From: Candidatus Enterococcus murrayae
Lineage (GTDB): Bacteria > Bacillota > Bacilli > Lactobacillales > Enterococcaceae
Direction: 5' to 3'
DNA: 64,000 nt
Assembly: GCF_017315985.1 (NCBI RefSeq)
Contig: NZ_JAFLVR010000030.1
Location: forward strand, 1 to 64,000
The stretch's first letter is position 1. Each line of letters begins with the position of its first letter. Below are positions 17,901-26,336 of the stretch, piece after piece. The notes beneath the pieces are model-generated. The model saw only the letters and a list, made by a program, of their open reading frames with translations, had not been told where the DNA came from and searched no databases. Made by a program: the position numbers and the translations under genes.

Positions 17901-18465
17901 TCAGCTCCACAGTACTTTTGGGAATCCGCTCTCCAGGCTTCACTTCCTTGGAATCAACGAGTTTTCCAGCATTGTCTTTATATTGCACAAGATAGGTTTG
18001 ACTGAAGCGTGCATAGAACGTCGTCGATTTTTGAAGCGGGGTGGCAAAATCAAATTGACTTCCGGCAACCGGGTCTGTGAACCAACCAATGAAACTAATT
18101 TGTCCTGCTTGAGCAGCCGGTTCTCCAGGATAAGGGACCCGTTCATTTTTATGTACTTTGGATTGATTGAACACTTCGTTGCCATTAATGAAGGTTGCTG
18201 TAAGCTGTTCAGTTTCAGCAGCAGACTTGTTTTCGCTTGGAATTGTCCCTTCCTGCGGTGCTTTTGAAGCAGAAGAGGACTCTGCTGGACTGCTCGTTGA
18301 AGCCGCATTACTTGACGATGCTGGCTGCGTGTTACTTGAAGCTTCCGAGAGTGATGAGCTGCTGTTCGTCGCAGGGACCTGATTGGCGTATACTTTCGCA
18401 ATCGGCTCACATAGAGTGACTAAAAAAATACTGAGAAGCATGAGCCGAGCGGCATTCTTTTTCAT
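14917..18465 (-). CDS. Wall-anchored surface protein with InlB-type and MucBP repeats, YPKTG sorting signal
   Basis: A 1182-residue secreted protein. Order: signal peptide (about 1-28, ending VYAN), Ser-rich linker (to about 80), several Listeria-Bacteroides (InlB B) repeats each marked by a GYTF..W segment, spanning roughly 85-910, two MucBP-type repeats starting VTVRYVDENGE and VVVKYLDTHGN, a Lys-rich wall-spanning stretch, then SYPKTGEK, a hydrophobic helix and the tail RRKKQRK. The sorting motif is YPKTG where LPxTG is expected; the rest of the signal is normal, so sortase anchoring remains likely. AGGAGG lies just upstream of the ATG. MucBP repeats suggest adhesion to mucin. It is transcribed alone, against its lipoprotein neighbour. 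Confidence 0.87.
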   Translation of the reverse strand: MKKNAARLMLLSIFLVTLCEPIAKVYANQVPATNSSSSLSEASSNTQPASSSNAASTSSPAESSSASKAPQEGTIPSENKSAAETEQLTATFINGNEVFNQSKVHKNERVPYPGEPAAQAGQISFIGWFTDPVAGSQFDFATPLQKSTTFYARFSQTYLVQYKDNAGKLVDSKEVKPGERIPKSTVELTPPAGEHFSYWYIEGDSTQTPFNFEAAKADKNLVLVPKFTAERTVLFVSNGSQVDPQYIKDGKVAAKPADPIRDGYTFSHWSIEENGSVPYDFNTPIAQDITLYAIWTPEKVNYTIAYWIEKPNLANDPGNDAANYNFAWSTERKGQAGESLTIDQDLADSIKNSSTQGKAALNYSDYAFSEKKVISGSGQTIINVYYKRTVYKVKFALKNTQAEMDANGQHITGSDPELYTISAKYGQDIKELWPSNPTVKNSSLNFQGWLYPSDSISSGNISTGNPITLTSNLISKTAGKKELTLTADYTTTARKNVRKMYVESLDKTDELFEDRYYDLFDTQIYYSASGGYIEDPIYGFTFYKDQIEDSYNGSYYYLRNKHTLTYNTQGGEFQGADQSVVKKYQETLTAPKDPTREGYVFAGWYLDSDYRQKVDFDHFVMPDSDTTFFAKWESNQDTVHYFDSLGGKQLLQQGYSDNDHIVFPSNYVKGKTYVDGKGVFNGWFWQVGSSSFEFSDTIPITHDIDLYAKWQTDGFHVTYDLGAGTGTQPVDEKDYDLTTKALIKNDDGIKAPAGKVFIGWQSDQESTIYYPEDHMQVRGDTKLTAVYAAAEDVVHITYHAGDYADSPVDVSQKALKNTNISLQGALFERPGKTLSGWSKTVAGAKDYDLSERNFAVGTTDSDLYAVWENKKVTITFLPGENGTLDYNNRSITTAVDYGTAWGDALTTMPEPKPDAGYTFAGWAPVLPAANEEMTKDQIFTAQFIKKAAGSVTVRYVDENGETIAADQTVSGTEGEAYDVSGPKYKLATIKNYHFDHASDNLTGTFTEGNILVLLTYKKEAPAHVGNVVVKYLDTHGNKIHPDLELNGDVGSTYDIKGSNILIDGYHFLKTTGTLTGRFSEAPVYITHIYEKNTKEKDSPKQPDNKQKNTKIKKTAEISKTKTYKKIPSRSRGAINNKNIQSISTKSYPKTGEKNSPLLKIAGLLVIILVIAAIFLRRKKQRK

Positions 18466-18831
18466 AAAAATTCCTCCTAAAAAACATTGGGTTCTAAAAT
18501 ATTAGCTAGGAATTATTATAAACAGCATTTCAAATTAAGTTTAAATAAACACTTATCTTTCAACGTTTCTTTGGATATTTTTCTTTAAATAAAAGACAAA
18601 TTTAACTTCGATTTCCTATTTAAATCATTTATACCAAAAAGAACAATAACATTACTGGATATTGAAGATAGGAGAAACTGAGTTATTTTTAGAGATGGGG
18701 AGGGTTGGAAAGGGAGGATATCTGGTACTTTCAGGTTGGTAGGCATCAGCGGAGGACGTTTAAAAGAGGCCAGCCAATGATCAATCACTGGCTCAGCCTC
18801 TTTTGATCCACATATATGAAAGCGCGGCAGG
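18466..18831. other. Intergenic stretch with hairpin at 18762-18804
   Basis: This stretch lies between the surface-protein promoter and the small basic gene. An imperfect inverted repeat with flanking A4 and T4 (about 18762-18776 with 18789-18804) could terminate the minus-strand small gene. The AT-rich left part must hold the surface-protein promoter. I see no convincing gene: a 94-codon minus-strand frame at 18585-18869 runs antiphase through the small gene's end and has no ribosome site. Confidence 0.45.
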
Positions 18832-18978
18832 TCATTTTGATAATGGGCGGCCGCGCTTTTTTTGTCCATGAGCCATCGTTTGTTTGCCCGTTACTTTATT
18901 TTTTGAACGCTGCTGTGAGAGCTCAACGGATTTGTTCTTCTTCGCATGAAGAAACTGCTCCAGCTTAGTCTTTGTCAT
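18832..18978 (-). CDS. Small basic protein with AT-hook-like RGRP tail
   Basis: A 48-residue protein. It begins MTKTKLEQFLHAKKNKSVEL and ends GQKKRGRPLSK. The KKRGRP core is the AT-hook signature for binding the minor groove of AT-rich DNA. About one third of residues are Lys or Arg. AAAGGAGGAG, one of the best ribosome sites in the window, lies 6 bases before the ATG. A seven-codon open frame with its own ribosome site (19009-19032) sits just upstream. It follows the CD3324-type regulator on the same strand but is separated from it by a terminator. A DNA-binding or nucleoid role is inferred. Confidence 0.6.
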   Translation of the reverse strand: MTKTKLEQFLHAKKNKSVELSQQRSKNKVTGKQTMAHGQKKRGRPLSK

Positions 18979-19008
18979 GAATGCTCCTCCTTTCAGCAAA
19001 AATGGCAT

Positions 19009-19032
19009 CTAGCGGTCAGCAAATAGTTTCAT
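19009..19032 (-). other. Possible leader mini-ORF (MKLFADR)
   Basis: A seven-codon frame with GAAAGGAG seven or eight bases before its ATG. It ends 30 bases before the start of the small RGRP protein. A TATAAT-like element lies upstream on the minus strand near 19060. It may be a leader peptide, or a chance frame. Confidence 0.25.
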
Positions 19033-19105
19033 GGCGATCCGCTCCTTTCGTTGTTCTATTTTTATTATAAAGGAGAATGGGGCAAGGGGAGGAGCAGCCT
19101 TTTTT

Positions 19106-19144
19106 ATAAAAAAAGAAAGAGCCAGTGAGAAACGGCTCTTTCTT
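19106..19144 (-). terminator. Terminator of the CD3324-type regulator gene
   Basis: An 11-bp stem (19113-19123 with 19134-19144) followed on the minus strand by a T-rich run. Its first arm overlaps the stop codon of the regulator gene. Confidence 0.8.
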
Positions 19145-19418
19145 AACAGTGTTTTTTCATTGTGCGAATGATGCGCTGGATACTTTTGATATCCAGATAA
19201 AAGCTGTCTGCCAGCTCTCGGGTGCTTTTGCCCAGTTGATATTCCTGAAAAATCTGCTGGTTTCTCTGCTGGAGCGTTTTCTTACCAGCCGTTTTGCTGC
19301 CCCAAGGCAGGCGTTCTTCGGATTTTCTGGGAATATAAAGGACTGTACCATGAACATATTTTTGGATTTCTTTGACGATTTCCTCTGGTAAATGTTCGAA
19401 TGCGTTTTGATAAGCCAT
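19143..19418 (-). CDS. CD3324 family (Mor-like) helix-turn-helix protein
   Basis: A 91-residue protein matching the CD3324/Mor-like family of small DNA-binding proteins: AYQNAFEHLPEEIVKEIQKYV, then GTVLYIPRKSEERLPWGSKT, then a C-terminal helix-turn-helix NQQIFQEYQLGKSTRELADSF followed by IKSIQRIIRTMKK. Members are common in Enterococcus and Clostridia and are assumed to regulate transcription; targets are unknown. AGGAGG lies 5 bases before the ATG. Its own terminator follows at once, so it is a single-gene unit. Confidence 0.82.
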   Translation of the reverse strand: MAYQNAFEHLPEEIVKEIQKYVHGTVLYIPRKSEERLPWGSKTAGKKTLQQRNQQIFQEYQLGKSTRELADSFYLDIKSIQRIIRTMKKHC

Positions 19419-19455
19419 CTTTTATCCTCCTAATTCAAAATAAACTTTAGGATTC

Positions 19456-19493
19456 AGCAAAAGCTCTTCAAGCATTCCTGCCAAGCTTTTGCT
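19456..19493. repeat. Inverted repeat downstream of the amidohydrolase gene
   Basis: Perfect 10-bp arms AGCAAAAGCT and AGCTTTTGCT (19456-19465, 19484-19493) with an 18-base loop. They lie about 100 bases past the amidohydrolase stop on its transcribed strand. There is no adjacent T-run, so it may protect the 3' end instead of terminating. Confidence 0.45.
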
Positions 19494-19595
19494 AGGCTTT
19501 TAAAATAATTACCCCCATCATAATGCTCCTTTCCGCTACTCATTTAGTAAAGTATAGCATATCTATTTAGCAGACAAGAGTAGGTACTGGCTCGG

Positions 19596-21206
19596 CTAGT
19601 CTCGTTCAAAGGCCACTTCGCCGCCGATGATGGTCATTCTTGGCTGGATGTCCTTGATGTCATCCAGCGGTATATCAAAAATATTCTCATCCAGAACGGT
19701 GAAATCAGCCAGGTAGCCTTCAGCGATTCGCCCTTTTTCCGCTTCTTTAAACTCTAAGTAGCTGGAGCCTATCGTATAGGCATCGATGGCTGTATAAATG
19801 TCGACCCCTTCTTCTGGATAGAAGCCGCCGTCAGGCTCACCCTGTTGATTTTTTCTTGCGACCGCGGCATAAATGCAAGGGAAGGGATTGAGGTCCTCGA
19901 CGGGTGCGTCTGTTCCATACCCGATAGGTGCGCCCAAATCCGCTAAAGTTTTAAAGGCATAGGATGTACTGGCTAGTTCAGCGCCGACACGATCCTCAAG
20001 AATCTGCATATCGTAATCTAAGAAGATCGGTTGGAAAAAGACAGCGATGTCCTTCGCCGCGATTTCTTCTAATAATGGCCGGTCTGTGATCTGGCAATGA
20101 ATCAAGGCATGGCGCAGCTTATTTTTGCCATCGATAAAGCCTTTCTGATATGCGGCCACTGTTTCGGCGATCGCGCCATCACCAATCACGTGGGTTACGA
20201 CCTGCAGCCCGCGATTGCTGGCAGCTTTTACTAAGTCAACCTGAAGGTCATAATCTAAAGCACAAACCCCATGATTGTCCGGCTCATCTAGGTAGCCGTC
20301 GCGCATCATAGCAGTCTTAGCGCCCAAACTTCCATCCTTGAACATTTTAATAGGACCAAGGTCTAAATAAGGCTCTTGGTAAATCGGCTCTAAGGCTTCA
20401 ACGTTAATAATCTGATCCATTTCCTGCGGCGTATATGCGCAGATTTGATGACGATAACGGACCTTTGTCAATTTATTTTCATAGATAGCTCGAATAGATT
20501 CGAAATCACCGTACGTATTTGGTGCTGCGATATCGTTGGATTGGACACTTGTTAGACCGACGCTAGCCGCGTAGTTCAACGCCTTAGACATAAATTGGAT
20601 CTTTTCCTCCCGCGTATAATTAGGGATCACTTCCTCGATCCATTGCACGGCATTTTCCGTCAACACACCATTTGGATTGCCGTCCTCATCAACTTCAATC
20701 GTTCCTCCTCGTGGGGGAGGTGTGTCCTTCGTGATGTTCTTCATAGCCAGTGCCTTGGAGTTCACGGCGCAAATATGACCGCAAACGCGTTCCAAAATAA
20801 CGGGGATATCTGTTGAAATCTGGTCGACATCGTGCACATTCAGCACTCGTTTTTCACCAGAGGTAAATAAATCCTGATTCCAGCCCATTGTTCTAACGCC
20901 ATTTTTCGTCAGTTCCGGATTTTTCGCGATAAACTCCTTCGTCAAATCAATAATCTCTGCAATCGAGCGGCAACCAGACAAATCTACCTGTAAATACGCT
21001 GCTCCGACACAAGAAATATGACAGTGTGAATCGTTCAATCCGGGGATGATCGTTTTACCGCTTAAGTCGATAACCGCATCATACGCTAATTTACGCAGGT
21101 CCTCATCGGTACCAACCTTGACTATTCGATCCTTTTCAACCAGTACTGCTTCCGCAAACTCTTCTCTAGCAAGATAAAATTTTCCGCCTGTTAATAATTT
21201 CCGCAT
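19596..21206 (-). CDS. YtcJ-type metal-dependent amidohydrolase
   Basis: A 536-residue cytosolic enzyme of the YtcJ branch of the amidohydrolase superfamily, which hydrolyses amide or ester bonds with one or two metal ions. All metal-site motifs are intact: the HxH pair in NDSHCHI (His61, His63), a lysine in the KMFKDGS segment, THVIGDGA, HALIHCQ, and the closing Asp in GYGTDAPVE. This is a useful contrast to the degenerate relative at 43527. It follows an amino-acid permease by three bases, so the pair probably imports and hydrolyses an amino-acid derivative such as an N-acyl compound. The substrate is unknown. Confidence 0.88.
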   Translation of the reverse strand: MRKLLTGGKFYLAREEFAEAVLVEKDRIVKVGTDEDLRKLAYDAVIDLSGKTIIPGLNDSHCHISCVGAAYLQVDLSGCRSIAEIIDLTKEFIAKNPELTKNGVRTMGWNQDLFTSGEKRVLNVHDVDQISTDIPVILERVCGHICAVNSKALAMKNITKDTPPPRGGTIEVDEDGNPNGVLTENAVQWIEEVIPNYTREEKIQFMSKALNYAASVGLTSVQSNDIAAPNTYGDFESIRAIYENKLTKVRYRHQICAYTPQEMDQIINVEALEPIYQEPYLDLGPIKMFKDGSLGAKTAMMRDGYLDEPDNHGVCALDYDLQVDLVKAASNRGLQVVTHVIGDGAIAETVAAYQKGFIDGKNKLRHALIHCQITDRPLLEEIAAKDIAVFFQPIFLDYDMQILEDRVGAELASTSYAFKTLADLGAPIGYGTDAPVEDLNPFPCIYAAVARKNQQGEPDGGFYPEEGVDIYTAIDAYTIGSSYLEFKEAEKGRIAEGYLADFTVLDENIFDIPLDDIKDIQPRMTIIGGEVAFERD

Positions 21207-21209
21207 TCA

Positions 21210-22595
21210 CTACGCCTTCTTTCTTTTAAGCTGTCGATCAAAATACCAGTAGACTAAGATCCCAATAATCTGTACACCCATCCCCAGAACCGCATTTTGG
21301 ATATCCTCTGTAAAGGTGTTAATCAGCAGGCCAATAAATAGAATCGATGTGATCAGGACGGTCCATGGATAGCCGGCCACTCGATAAGGTCGATGCAATT
21401 CAGGATAGCGGCGGCGCATTACCCAGACAGCGATAATTGTCAGAAGGTTATACAGCATCGCCGTAAACACAACCAGAGATGTCAGCTGATCCAAATTACG
21501 TGAAAAGACAAGAATAATGGATAGAACCATTTGGACAACGATCGAAGCCGTCGGTACTTTGTATTTTGGATGTAATTTAGCAAAAGACTTAAAGAAATGC
21601 CCTTCAACAGCCATCGCATAATACATTCGCGGTTGAGCAATGATCAGTCCGTTTATCCCGCCAAACATCGCCAGAATCATCCCTAAAGAAACAATGATCC
21701 CGCCCCAATTGCCTAGCACACTTCTAGCGGCCTCTGTTCCAAGATAGAGGTTTCCATTTTCAATATTAGTTACGATTTCGTCATAAGGCAGTACCTTATA
21801 AATAGCAAAATTGAACAAGGTGTATAAAATAGTGATCCCGCCGATCCCGACAATTAGCGCTTTAGGCAGGTTTTTCTTAGGATTTTTCATTTCCTCTGTC
21901 ATCGAGTTCAGATTGGTCCAGCCTTCATAGGCCCACAAGCTGGCAACTGTCGCGAAAGCAATCATAGGAATAATATCAAAGAACGAAGCATCAGGATTGG
22001 TCACTGGTGTCAATGACAGGTCTGGACGTTCCGTCCCTAAAAACAAAGCCGCAAACAGGATAATCAAGATCGGGATTAATTTCGCCACCATAGAGATGTT
22101 CTGTAAAAAAGCGCCCTGCTTGATCCCAAATAGATTGTAGACGGTCAGTAAAATAATCAAGACCGTAGCGATGATTTTTACCTGCATGTCAGAGATGTCC
22201 CAAAAGCTTCTCATCGCCGTCGGCAGGGCGATCGACATAGCAGCGATCGAGCCAGGTCCGCCAATCAGCCAATCGGTAAACCCTCTCAAAAAGCCAACCG
22301 CTGGATGAAAGGCCTCCGTCAAATAAACCGTTGAACCGCCAGCTCGAGGCATACTAACTCCTAGCTCCGCGTAGCATAATCCAGCCAATAGGGTCACTAA
22401 ACCACCAACTATCCAAGCAAGTAAGCCTAACCCTAAGCTCATCCCGCTTCGTTCCAAAACATAGGAACCTAAATAAAAAATTCCAGAACCAATCATGATT
22501 CCGCCGATAATACTGACCCCGCCAAAGACACCCAATTCCCGATTAAATTCCGTCTCAGTCGTGCTCAGCTCCTGCAAGTGTTTCTCTTGATCCAT
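21210..22595 (-). CDS. APC family amino-acid permease
   Basis: A 461-residue permease of the amino acid-polyamine-organocation superfamily, nearest to the LAT/SteT-like branch, with about 12 transmembrane helices. The GGVSIIGGIMIGSGIF segment near residue 30 is the family's substrate-binding unwound helix 1, and ELGVSMPRAGGSTVYL follows helix 2. It is the first gene of a two-gene operon with the amidohydrolase. The long leader upstream (22596-23003) contains two hairpins. It probably brings in an amino acid or derivative by proton symport or exchange. Confidence 0.9.
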   Translation of the reverse strand: MDQEKHLQELSTTETEFNRELGVFGGVSIIGGIMIGSGIFYLGSYVLERSGMSLGLGLLAWIVGGLVTLLAGLCYAELGVSMPRAGGSTVYLTEAFHPAVGFLRGFTDWLIGGPGSIAAMSIALPTAMRSFWDISDMQVKIIATVLIILLTVYNLFGIKQGAFLQNISMVAKLIPILIILFAALFLGTERPDLSLTPVTNPDASFFDIIPMIAFATVASLWAYEGWTNLNSMTEEMKNPKKNLPKALIVGIGGITILYTLFNFAIYKVLPYDEIVTNIENGNLYLGTEAARSVLGNWGGIIVSLGMILAMFGGINGLIIAQPRMYYAMAVEGHFFKSFAKLHPKYKVPTASIVVQMVLSIILVFSRNLDQLTSLVVFTAMLYNLLTIIAVWVMRRRYPELHRPYRVAGYPWTVLITSILFIGLLINTFTEDIQNAVLGMGVQIIGILVYWYFDRQLKRKKA

Positions 22596-23003
22596 TCATT
22601 AACTCCCCCTTTTAGTAAATGTCAAAATATTCTGAAAAAAACATTTTAAAGATAAGCAGGCTTCAAAAACAGGCCTACTTAAAATGTTTCTATTCACTTA
22701 GTCAAACAACCTTTTTTAACAGAAAATGCTTCGTTTTCATCAACGTCTTGATGAAAAATGGCTCTAATAAGAAACAGCCCAAGCTCATTTATTTTGTGAA
22801 AAGTGCATAAGTCCATTCTATCAGAAAAAAACTTTTTGAGAAGCTACTATTGAGCTGGAAGTCTGTTTAATAATACAATCAAATCTATTGCAGGTAAGGC
22901 AGGAATGACAAGAAGTTGTCCCTCTTTTTTCGGGTAAAGGCACGTTGCTTCTATATTAGACATGGTATAATGAAGGAATCATAAATTCGGAGGGGATAGG
23001 CCT
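22596..23003 (-). promoter_or_regulatory. Leader region of the permease operon with two hairpins
   Basis: About 400 bases without a gene. On the minus strand the leader can form a long imperfect stem-loop (about 22640-22689) and a perfect 10-bp stem with a four-base loop (22734-22743 with 22748-22757). No T-run follows either, so simple attenuation is not evident. The region also holds the ribosome site and promoter of the PhnB-like gene at its right end. Confidence 0.4.
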
Positions 23004-23399
23004 ATGGTGACACCTTATCTAGTATTCAACCGGCAATGTGAAGAAGCGATGACTTATTATGAAAAGGTTTTTTCTGGCGAAAAGAAGGAAATCCTAAGAT
23101 ACAACGACTACGTTCCTGAGGGCGTTGTCGAAGATGTGAGAAATTATGTGCTTCATGGGAAAATGACATTATTTGAGACTGAATTTACCTTTGCGGATGA
23201 ATTTTCGAAGCCTGTTACTTCTGGAAACCAGATTCATTTGACGGTACATCCGAGCGATGCAGCTGAGGGGATGAGAATTTACAACGAGCTGAGTGAAGAG
23301 GGAGAAGTGTTTCTTCCGCCGACGGAGACGTTTTATAGTCCGCTGCATACAACCATTCAAGACAAGTTTGGCATTGTGTGGAATATTATTGTGATCTAA
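23004..23399 (+). CDS. PhnB/VOC family protein (glyoxalase-like)
   Basis: A 131-residue protein of the PhnB-like branch of the vicinal oxygen chelate superfamily. The opening TPYLVFNRQCEEAMTYYEKVF, the HGKMTLFETEFTFAD block and the closing DKFGIVWNI are typical. Related proteins are often called 3-demethylubiquinone methyltransferase-like, but enzymatic activity is not established. GGAGGGG precedes the ATG. It is a single gene with its own terminator. Length is usual for the family. Confidence 0.85.
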   Translation: MVTPYLVFNRQCEEAMTYYEKVFSGEKKEILRYNDYVPEGVVEDVRNYVLHGKMTLFETEFTFADEFSKPVTSGNQIHLTVHPSDAAEGMRIYNELSEEGEVFLPPTETFYSPLHTTIQDKFGIVWNIIVI

Positions 23400-23474
23400 A
23401 AAAATTAATGAGTATGTGGTGTGATTTTATGCGCCGCATGCTTTTTAACATTAAAAGAAGTATAAAAGTTGAGG

Positions 23475-23516
23475 TGTTCAAAAGGCTGATAAAATCAATC
23501 TTTTGGACATTTTTCG
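23475..23516 (+). terminator. Terminator after the PhnB-like gene
   Basis: A 10-bp stem (23475-23484 with 23500-23509) with an inner GAT/ATC extension and one G-T pair, followed by a T5 run. Confidence 0.75.
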
Positions 23517-24085
23517 TTTGGTCTTTCCCTCTTTAAAATGAATACATGAAGCTGCACCTCTTTCAGGTTCCCTGAGGATTCCTATAGCAATCAAGTAGCA
23601 CGGGACTTAGCATTTTTTTATATAAACCAGAACAGAAGTGAAGAATCAGAGAAGTGTATCAATATGCTGTTTAAAAGCGCTGATGAGGGGGGATGGAGTA
23701 TCGTTCAGTTGCATTATATCGCATTGGAATAAAAGAGATTTAAAATATTGGATCACGACAGAATGAGATTTGAATGCAACACAAACAAAACGGATTGCAT
23801 CTCCTTTGTTGTTGTACTCTAATAATTGGACATTTGACGAAATATTAAAGACAAATATCGCAATCTTCTAACGCAGAGAAACAAATTTCCTCCTTTTTGG
23901 ATATCTTATCAAAAAGGCGATTAAACAGGGTTTGCAAGAATGATTTGCGCTAATTTTTCTGTTTGCAAACATTATTTTCTAGAAATAAGTCTGTGAATCA
24001 AATAAAATTGTGATGAACCAATGAATGACTAATTATTTCTATAAGTTGATTAAGCACAACCAATTTATGCGAAGGTGGATTTTTT
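23517..24085. other. Gene-poor stretch
   Basis: About 570 bases with no intact gene. A short open piece near 23625-23730 reads ...SADEGGWSIVQLHYIALE before a stop and could be a gene stump, but it has no start or ribosome site. The right end carries AAGGTGG, the ribosome site of the XRE regulator. Confidence 0.35.
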
Positions 24086-24625
24086 ATGGAATTGGGAAAG
24101 ATTATTAAAAAAAGCAGAAATGACATGAACAAGACACAACAGGAGGTGGCGGAAAAACTAAACATATCAAGACAAACTCTCTCAAATTGGGAAATAGGCA
24201 AAAATTATCCTGATGTTTTTATGTTGGTAAGATTGGCAGATTTCTATTCGTTGTCTCTGGATTCAATGCTGAGAGGGGATGTAAATCTCATGAAGAAAAT
24301 TGAGAATGATTCAAAACAATTGGCTTTTTTTAAAGAATTGCCATTCTATATCCTAATATATATGTTTGTAATTGTTTTTTCATTTGTTTTACTTTTCATA
24401 ATTAGAGGAAGTGACGAGATTTTATCATTAGTATTACCGTGGCAGATTCTTTTATGTATGAGCAGTTTTTCTATGGTGATAGTTTTTCTTAACAGGAACA
24501 GTCATCTTTTTAAGCAAAAGGCAGTTAGAATTTCGTTTATACTCCTACTCATCGTTGCGCTGCTTTGTCTATCATTACTTTTATTATTTATATTAGCTTT
24601 TACTAACACGATAATCATTAACTAG
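24086..24625 (+). CDS. Membrane-anchored XRE family regulator
   Basis: A 179-residue protein. Residues 5-60 form an XRE/Cro-type helix-turn-helix: QQEVAEKLNISRQTLSNWEIGKNYPD is the recognition region. The rest holds three hydrophobic helices (about 85-107, 112-132 and 150-175), so the DNA-binding domain is tethered to the membrane. Such regulators often sit next to ABC exporters and bacteriocin-response genes. A truncated ABC exporter gene follows directly and supports that setting. AAGGTGG precedes the ATG. It is AT-rich compared with the recombinase downstream. Confidence 0.8.
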   Translation: MELGKIIKKSRNDMNKTQQEVAEKLNISRQTLSNWEIGKNYPDVFMLVRLADFYSLSLDSMLRGDVNLMKKIENDSKQLAFFKELPFYILIYMFVIVFSFVLLFIIRGSDEILSLVLPWQILLCMSSFSMVIVFLNRNSHLFKQKAVRISFILLLIVALLCLSLLLLFILAFTNTIIIN

Positions 24626-25020
24626 ATAATAGTAAAAAGGTTAAAGCGCGATTCGGAAGCTTTGCTATTCTTGTTCAAATTGGAAGTTGGTCTATTGGAC
24701 AATGGCAAAAAGTTGCACTTGCCAGAGCATTTTTAAAAGAATCAGATATTATTGTGCTTGATGAACCAAATTCTTCTTTAGACCCAATATCGGAACTAGA
24801 GCTTTCTAAATACTATTTTGACTCAGTAAAAGAAAAGATCGGTATTATTGTTGCACATAAATGTAGTCTTTTTAGTAAAATTGTTGTTTTATCAGATGGG
24901 GATATTGCTGAAGAAAGTAGTTCGCAGATTAATAGAATAAAATCAATGGATAGATCACCACGTCGTTATTTAATGGCTGGTGGTCTTTTTCTTGTTTTAA
25001 ATAAAAATAAGGGATTTTAG
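24626..25020 (+). pseudogene. Truncated ABC exporter, ATPase C-terminal part
   Basis: An open frame of about 130 codons without a start of its own holds the second half of an ABC ATPase: a signature-like WSIGQWQKVALARAF, Walker B IIVLDEP, D-loop NSSLDP, and an H-switch IIVAHK. The Walker A motif and any membrane domain are missing. Homologues are C-terminal ends of lantibiotic or bacteriocin-type exporters. The N-terminal part is gone and the left edge abuts the stop codon of the XRE gene, so a deletion joined them. Translation from GTG 24754 would yield only an inactive fragment. Confidence 0.72.
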
Positions 25021-25223
25021 AAATAATCAAAAAAATATATATGGATTTCAATGTGGTTACACTTTCGTTAAAAAGTATATGATATTCGAGTTAATATTTC
25101 AACAATAAATTAGAATATACAGAACGTGATCACGTATAAATAATCTAGATATTCGGTGAAAATAACATTTTCAGCGAAGCCGTCACCTGAACCGTCAATT
25201 AGGAATGAAAGAGTGGTTATTTT

Positions 25224-26336
25224 ATGGACAAACGATCTGGTAGAGAAAATATCTATTTTAGAAAGGATGGGCGTTGGGAAGGCCGCTATGCGTTAGGGAG
25301 AAGGAATGATGGCAGACTTAAATATGGCTACGTCTATGGTAAAAGCTACCAAGAAGTGCAGACAAAGCTGCGGCCACTAAAACAGTCAGCACAAAACAGG
25401 TTTCAATTATATGGAAGGAGCCTGATGCTGTACGAGGAGTGGATTAAAAAATGGAAGATCGTTGTTCAAGGCACAGTCAAAACATCAACCTTTTCAGATT
25501 ACTGTTATAAATTGAATCGGTATCTGTTGCCCAATTTAGGGGAACTTCCTTTATACCAAATTACTTCTGAAAGAATACAGGGAGTGATTGACGAACAACT
25601 CACAGAAACACTATCGCCTAATAGTATTCATATCATTGTCCGTTTACTAAGCAAGACGCTAAAAATGGCTCAAGCAGAAGGAATGCTTGATAAGAATCCC
25701 TGCGAAAAAGTAACACTTCCCAAAAGACTGCCGCAAAAAATTCATGCACTGAACGTTGAACAGCAACGCTCTTTAGTCGAGGCTGTGAGCTCGTACCCAG
25801 ATGAAAAAGGGCAATCGGCTATCCTTGCCCTCAACACAGGTCTGCGCATTGGCGAAATCGCTGCATTGACATGGGAAAATATCGACTTTGACAAGGACAT
25901 TATTCACGTAGATCAAACCTGTCACCGAGTAACCTTGGAAGAAGAAAGGAAGACCTGCTTGCATTACGATACAGTGAAAAGCTACGCCTCACAGCGCATG
26001 ATACCAATGAATCGCGCTGTTAAAAAACTTTTAAAAAACCTGAAATTAAAGAGCAAAAGCCAATTTGTTTTCTCGGTCGGAACCAAAGGCTGCGAGCCGC
26101 GAGTATTGACTTATCACTTCCATCGAGTTCGTCAACTAGCCAACTTAGAGCAGATTCATTTCCATCAATTACGCCACACCTTCGCGACTCGTTGTCTGGA
26201 GGCGAAGATCGGTATTGCCTCTGTGAGTGCGCTATTAGGCCATTCCTCAACCAAAATGACGCTGGATGTCTATTCGGATTCTATGCTTGAGGAACGTATT
26301 CACGCCGTCTTCGCCATTGAGCAAGTCACTGTTTAG
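25224..26336 (+). CDS. Tyrosine recombinase (phage/Tn916-type integrase)
   Basis: A 370-residue site-specific recombinase. An N-terminal arm-binding region (about 1-60, NIYFRKDGRWEGRY...) and a SAM-like core-binding domain precede the catalytic domain. The catalytic set is complete: Arg208 (NTGLRIGE), Lys252, His314 and Arg317 (HFHQLRHTF), His340 (LLGHSS) and nucleophile Tyr350. No excisionase, relaxase or phage genes are nearby, so it is a solitary recombinase, either a relic of an excised element or an enzyme that inverts nearby DNA. It is a weak start context: ATG 25224 has GTGG ten bases upstream but no classical site. Confidence 0.88.
   Translation: MDKRSGRENIYFRKDGRWEGRYALGRRNDGRLKYGYVYGKSYQEVQTKLRPLKQSAQNRFQLYGRSLMLYEEWIKKWKIVVQGTVKTSTFSDYCYKLNRYLLPNLGELPLYQITSERIQGVIDEQLTETLSPNSIHIIVRLLSKTLKMAQAEGMLDKNPCEKVTLPKRLPQKIHALNVEQQRSLVEAVSSYPDEKGQSAILALNTGLRIGEIAALTWENIDFDKDIIHVDQTCHRVTLEEERKTCLHYDTVKSYASQRMIPMNRAVKKLLKNLKLKSKSQFVFSVGTKGCEPRVLTYHFHRVRQLANLEQIHFHQLRHTFATRCLEAKIGIASVSALLGHSSTKMTLDVYSDSMLEERIHAVFAIEQVTV

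Noticed and set aside
18585-18869. 94-codon minus-strand frame as a gene
   Set aside because: It overlaps the 48-residue gene in another frame, has no ribosome site, and runs through a hairpin.
22734-22757. Leader hairpin as a riboswitch or T-box
   Set aside because: No conserved T-box, SAM or other riboswitch core was recognised and no terminator follows.
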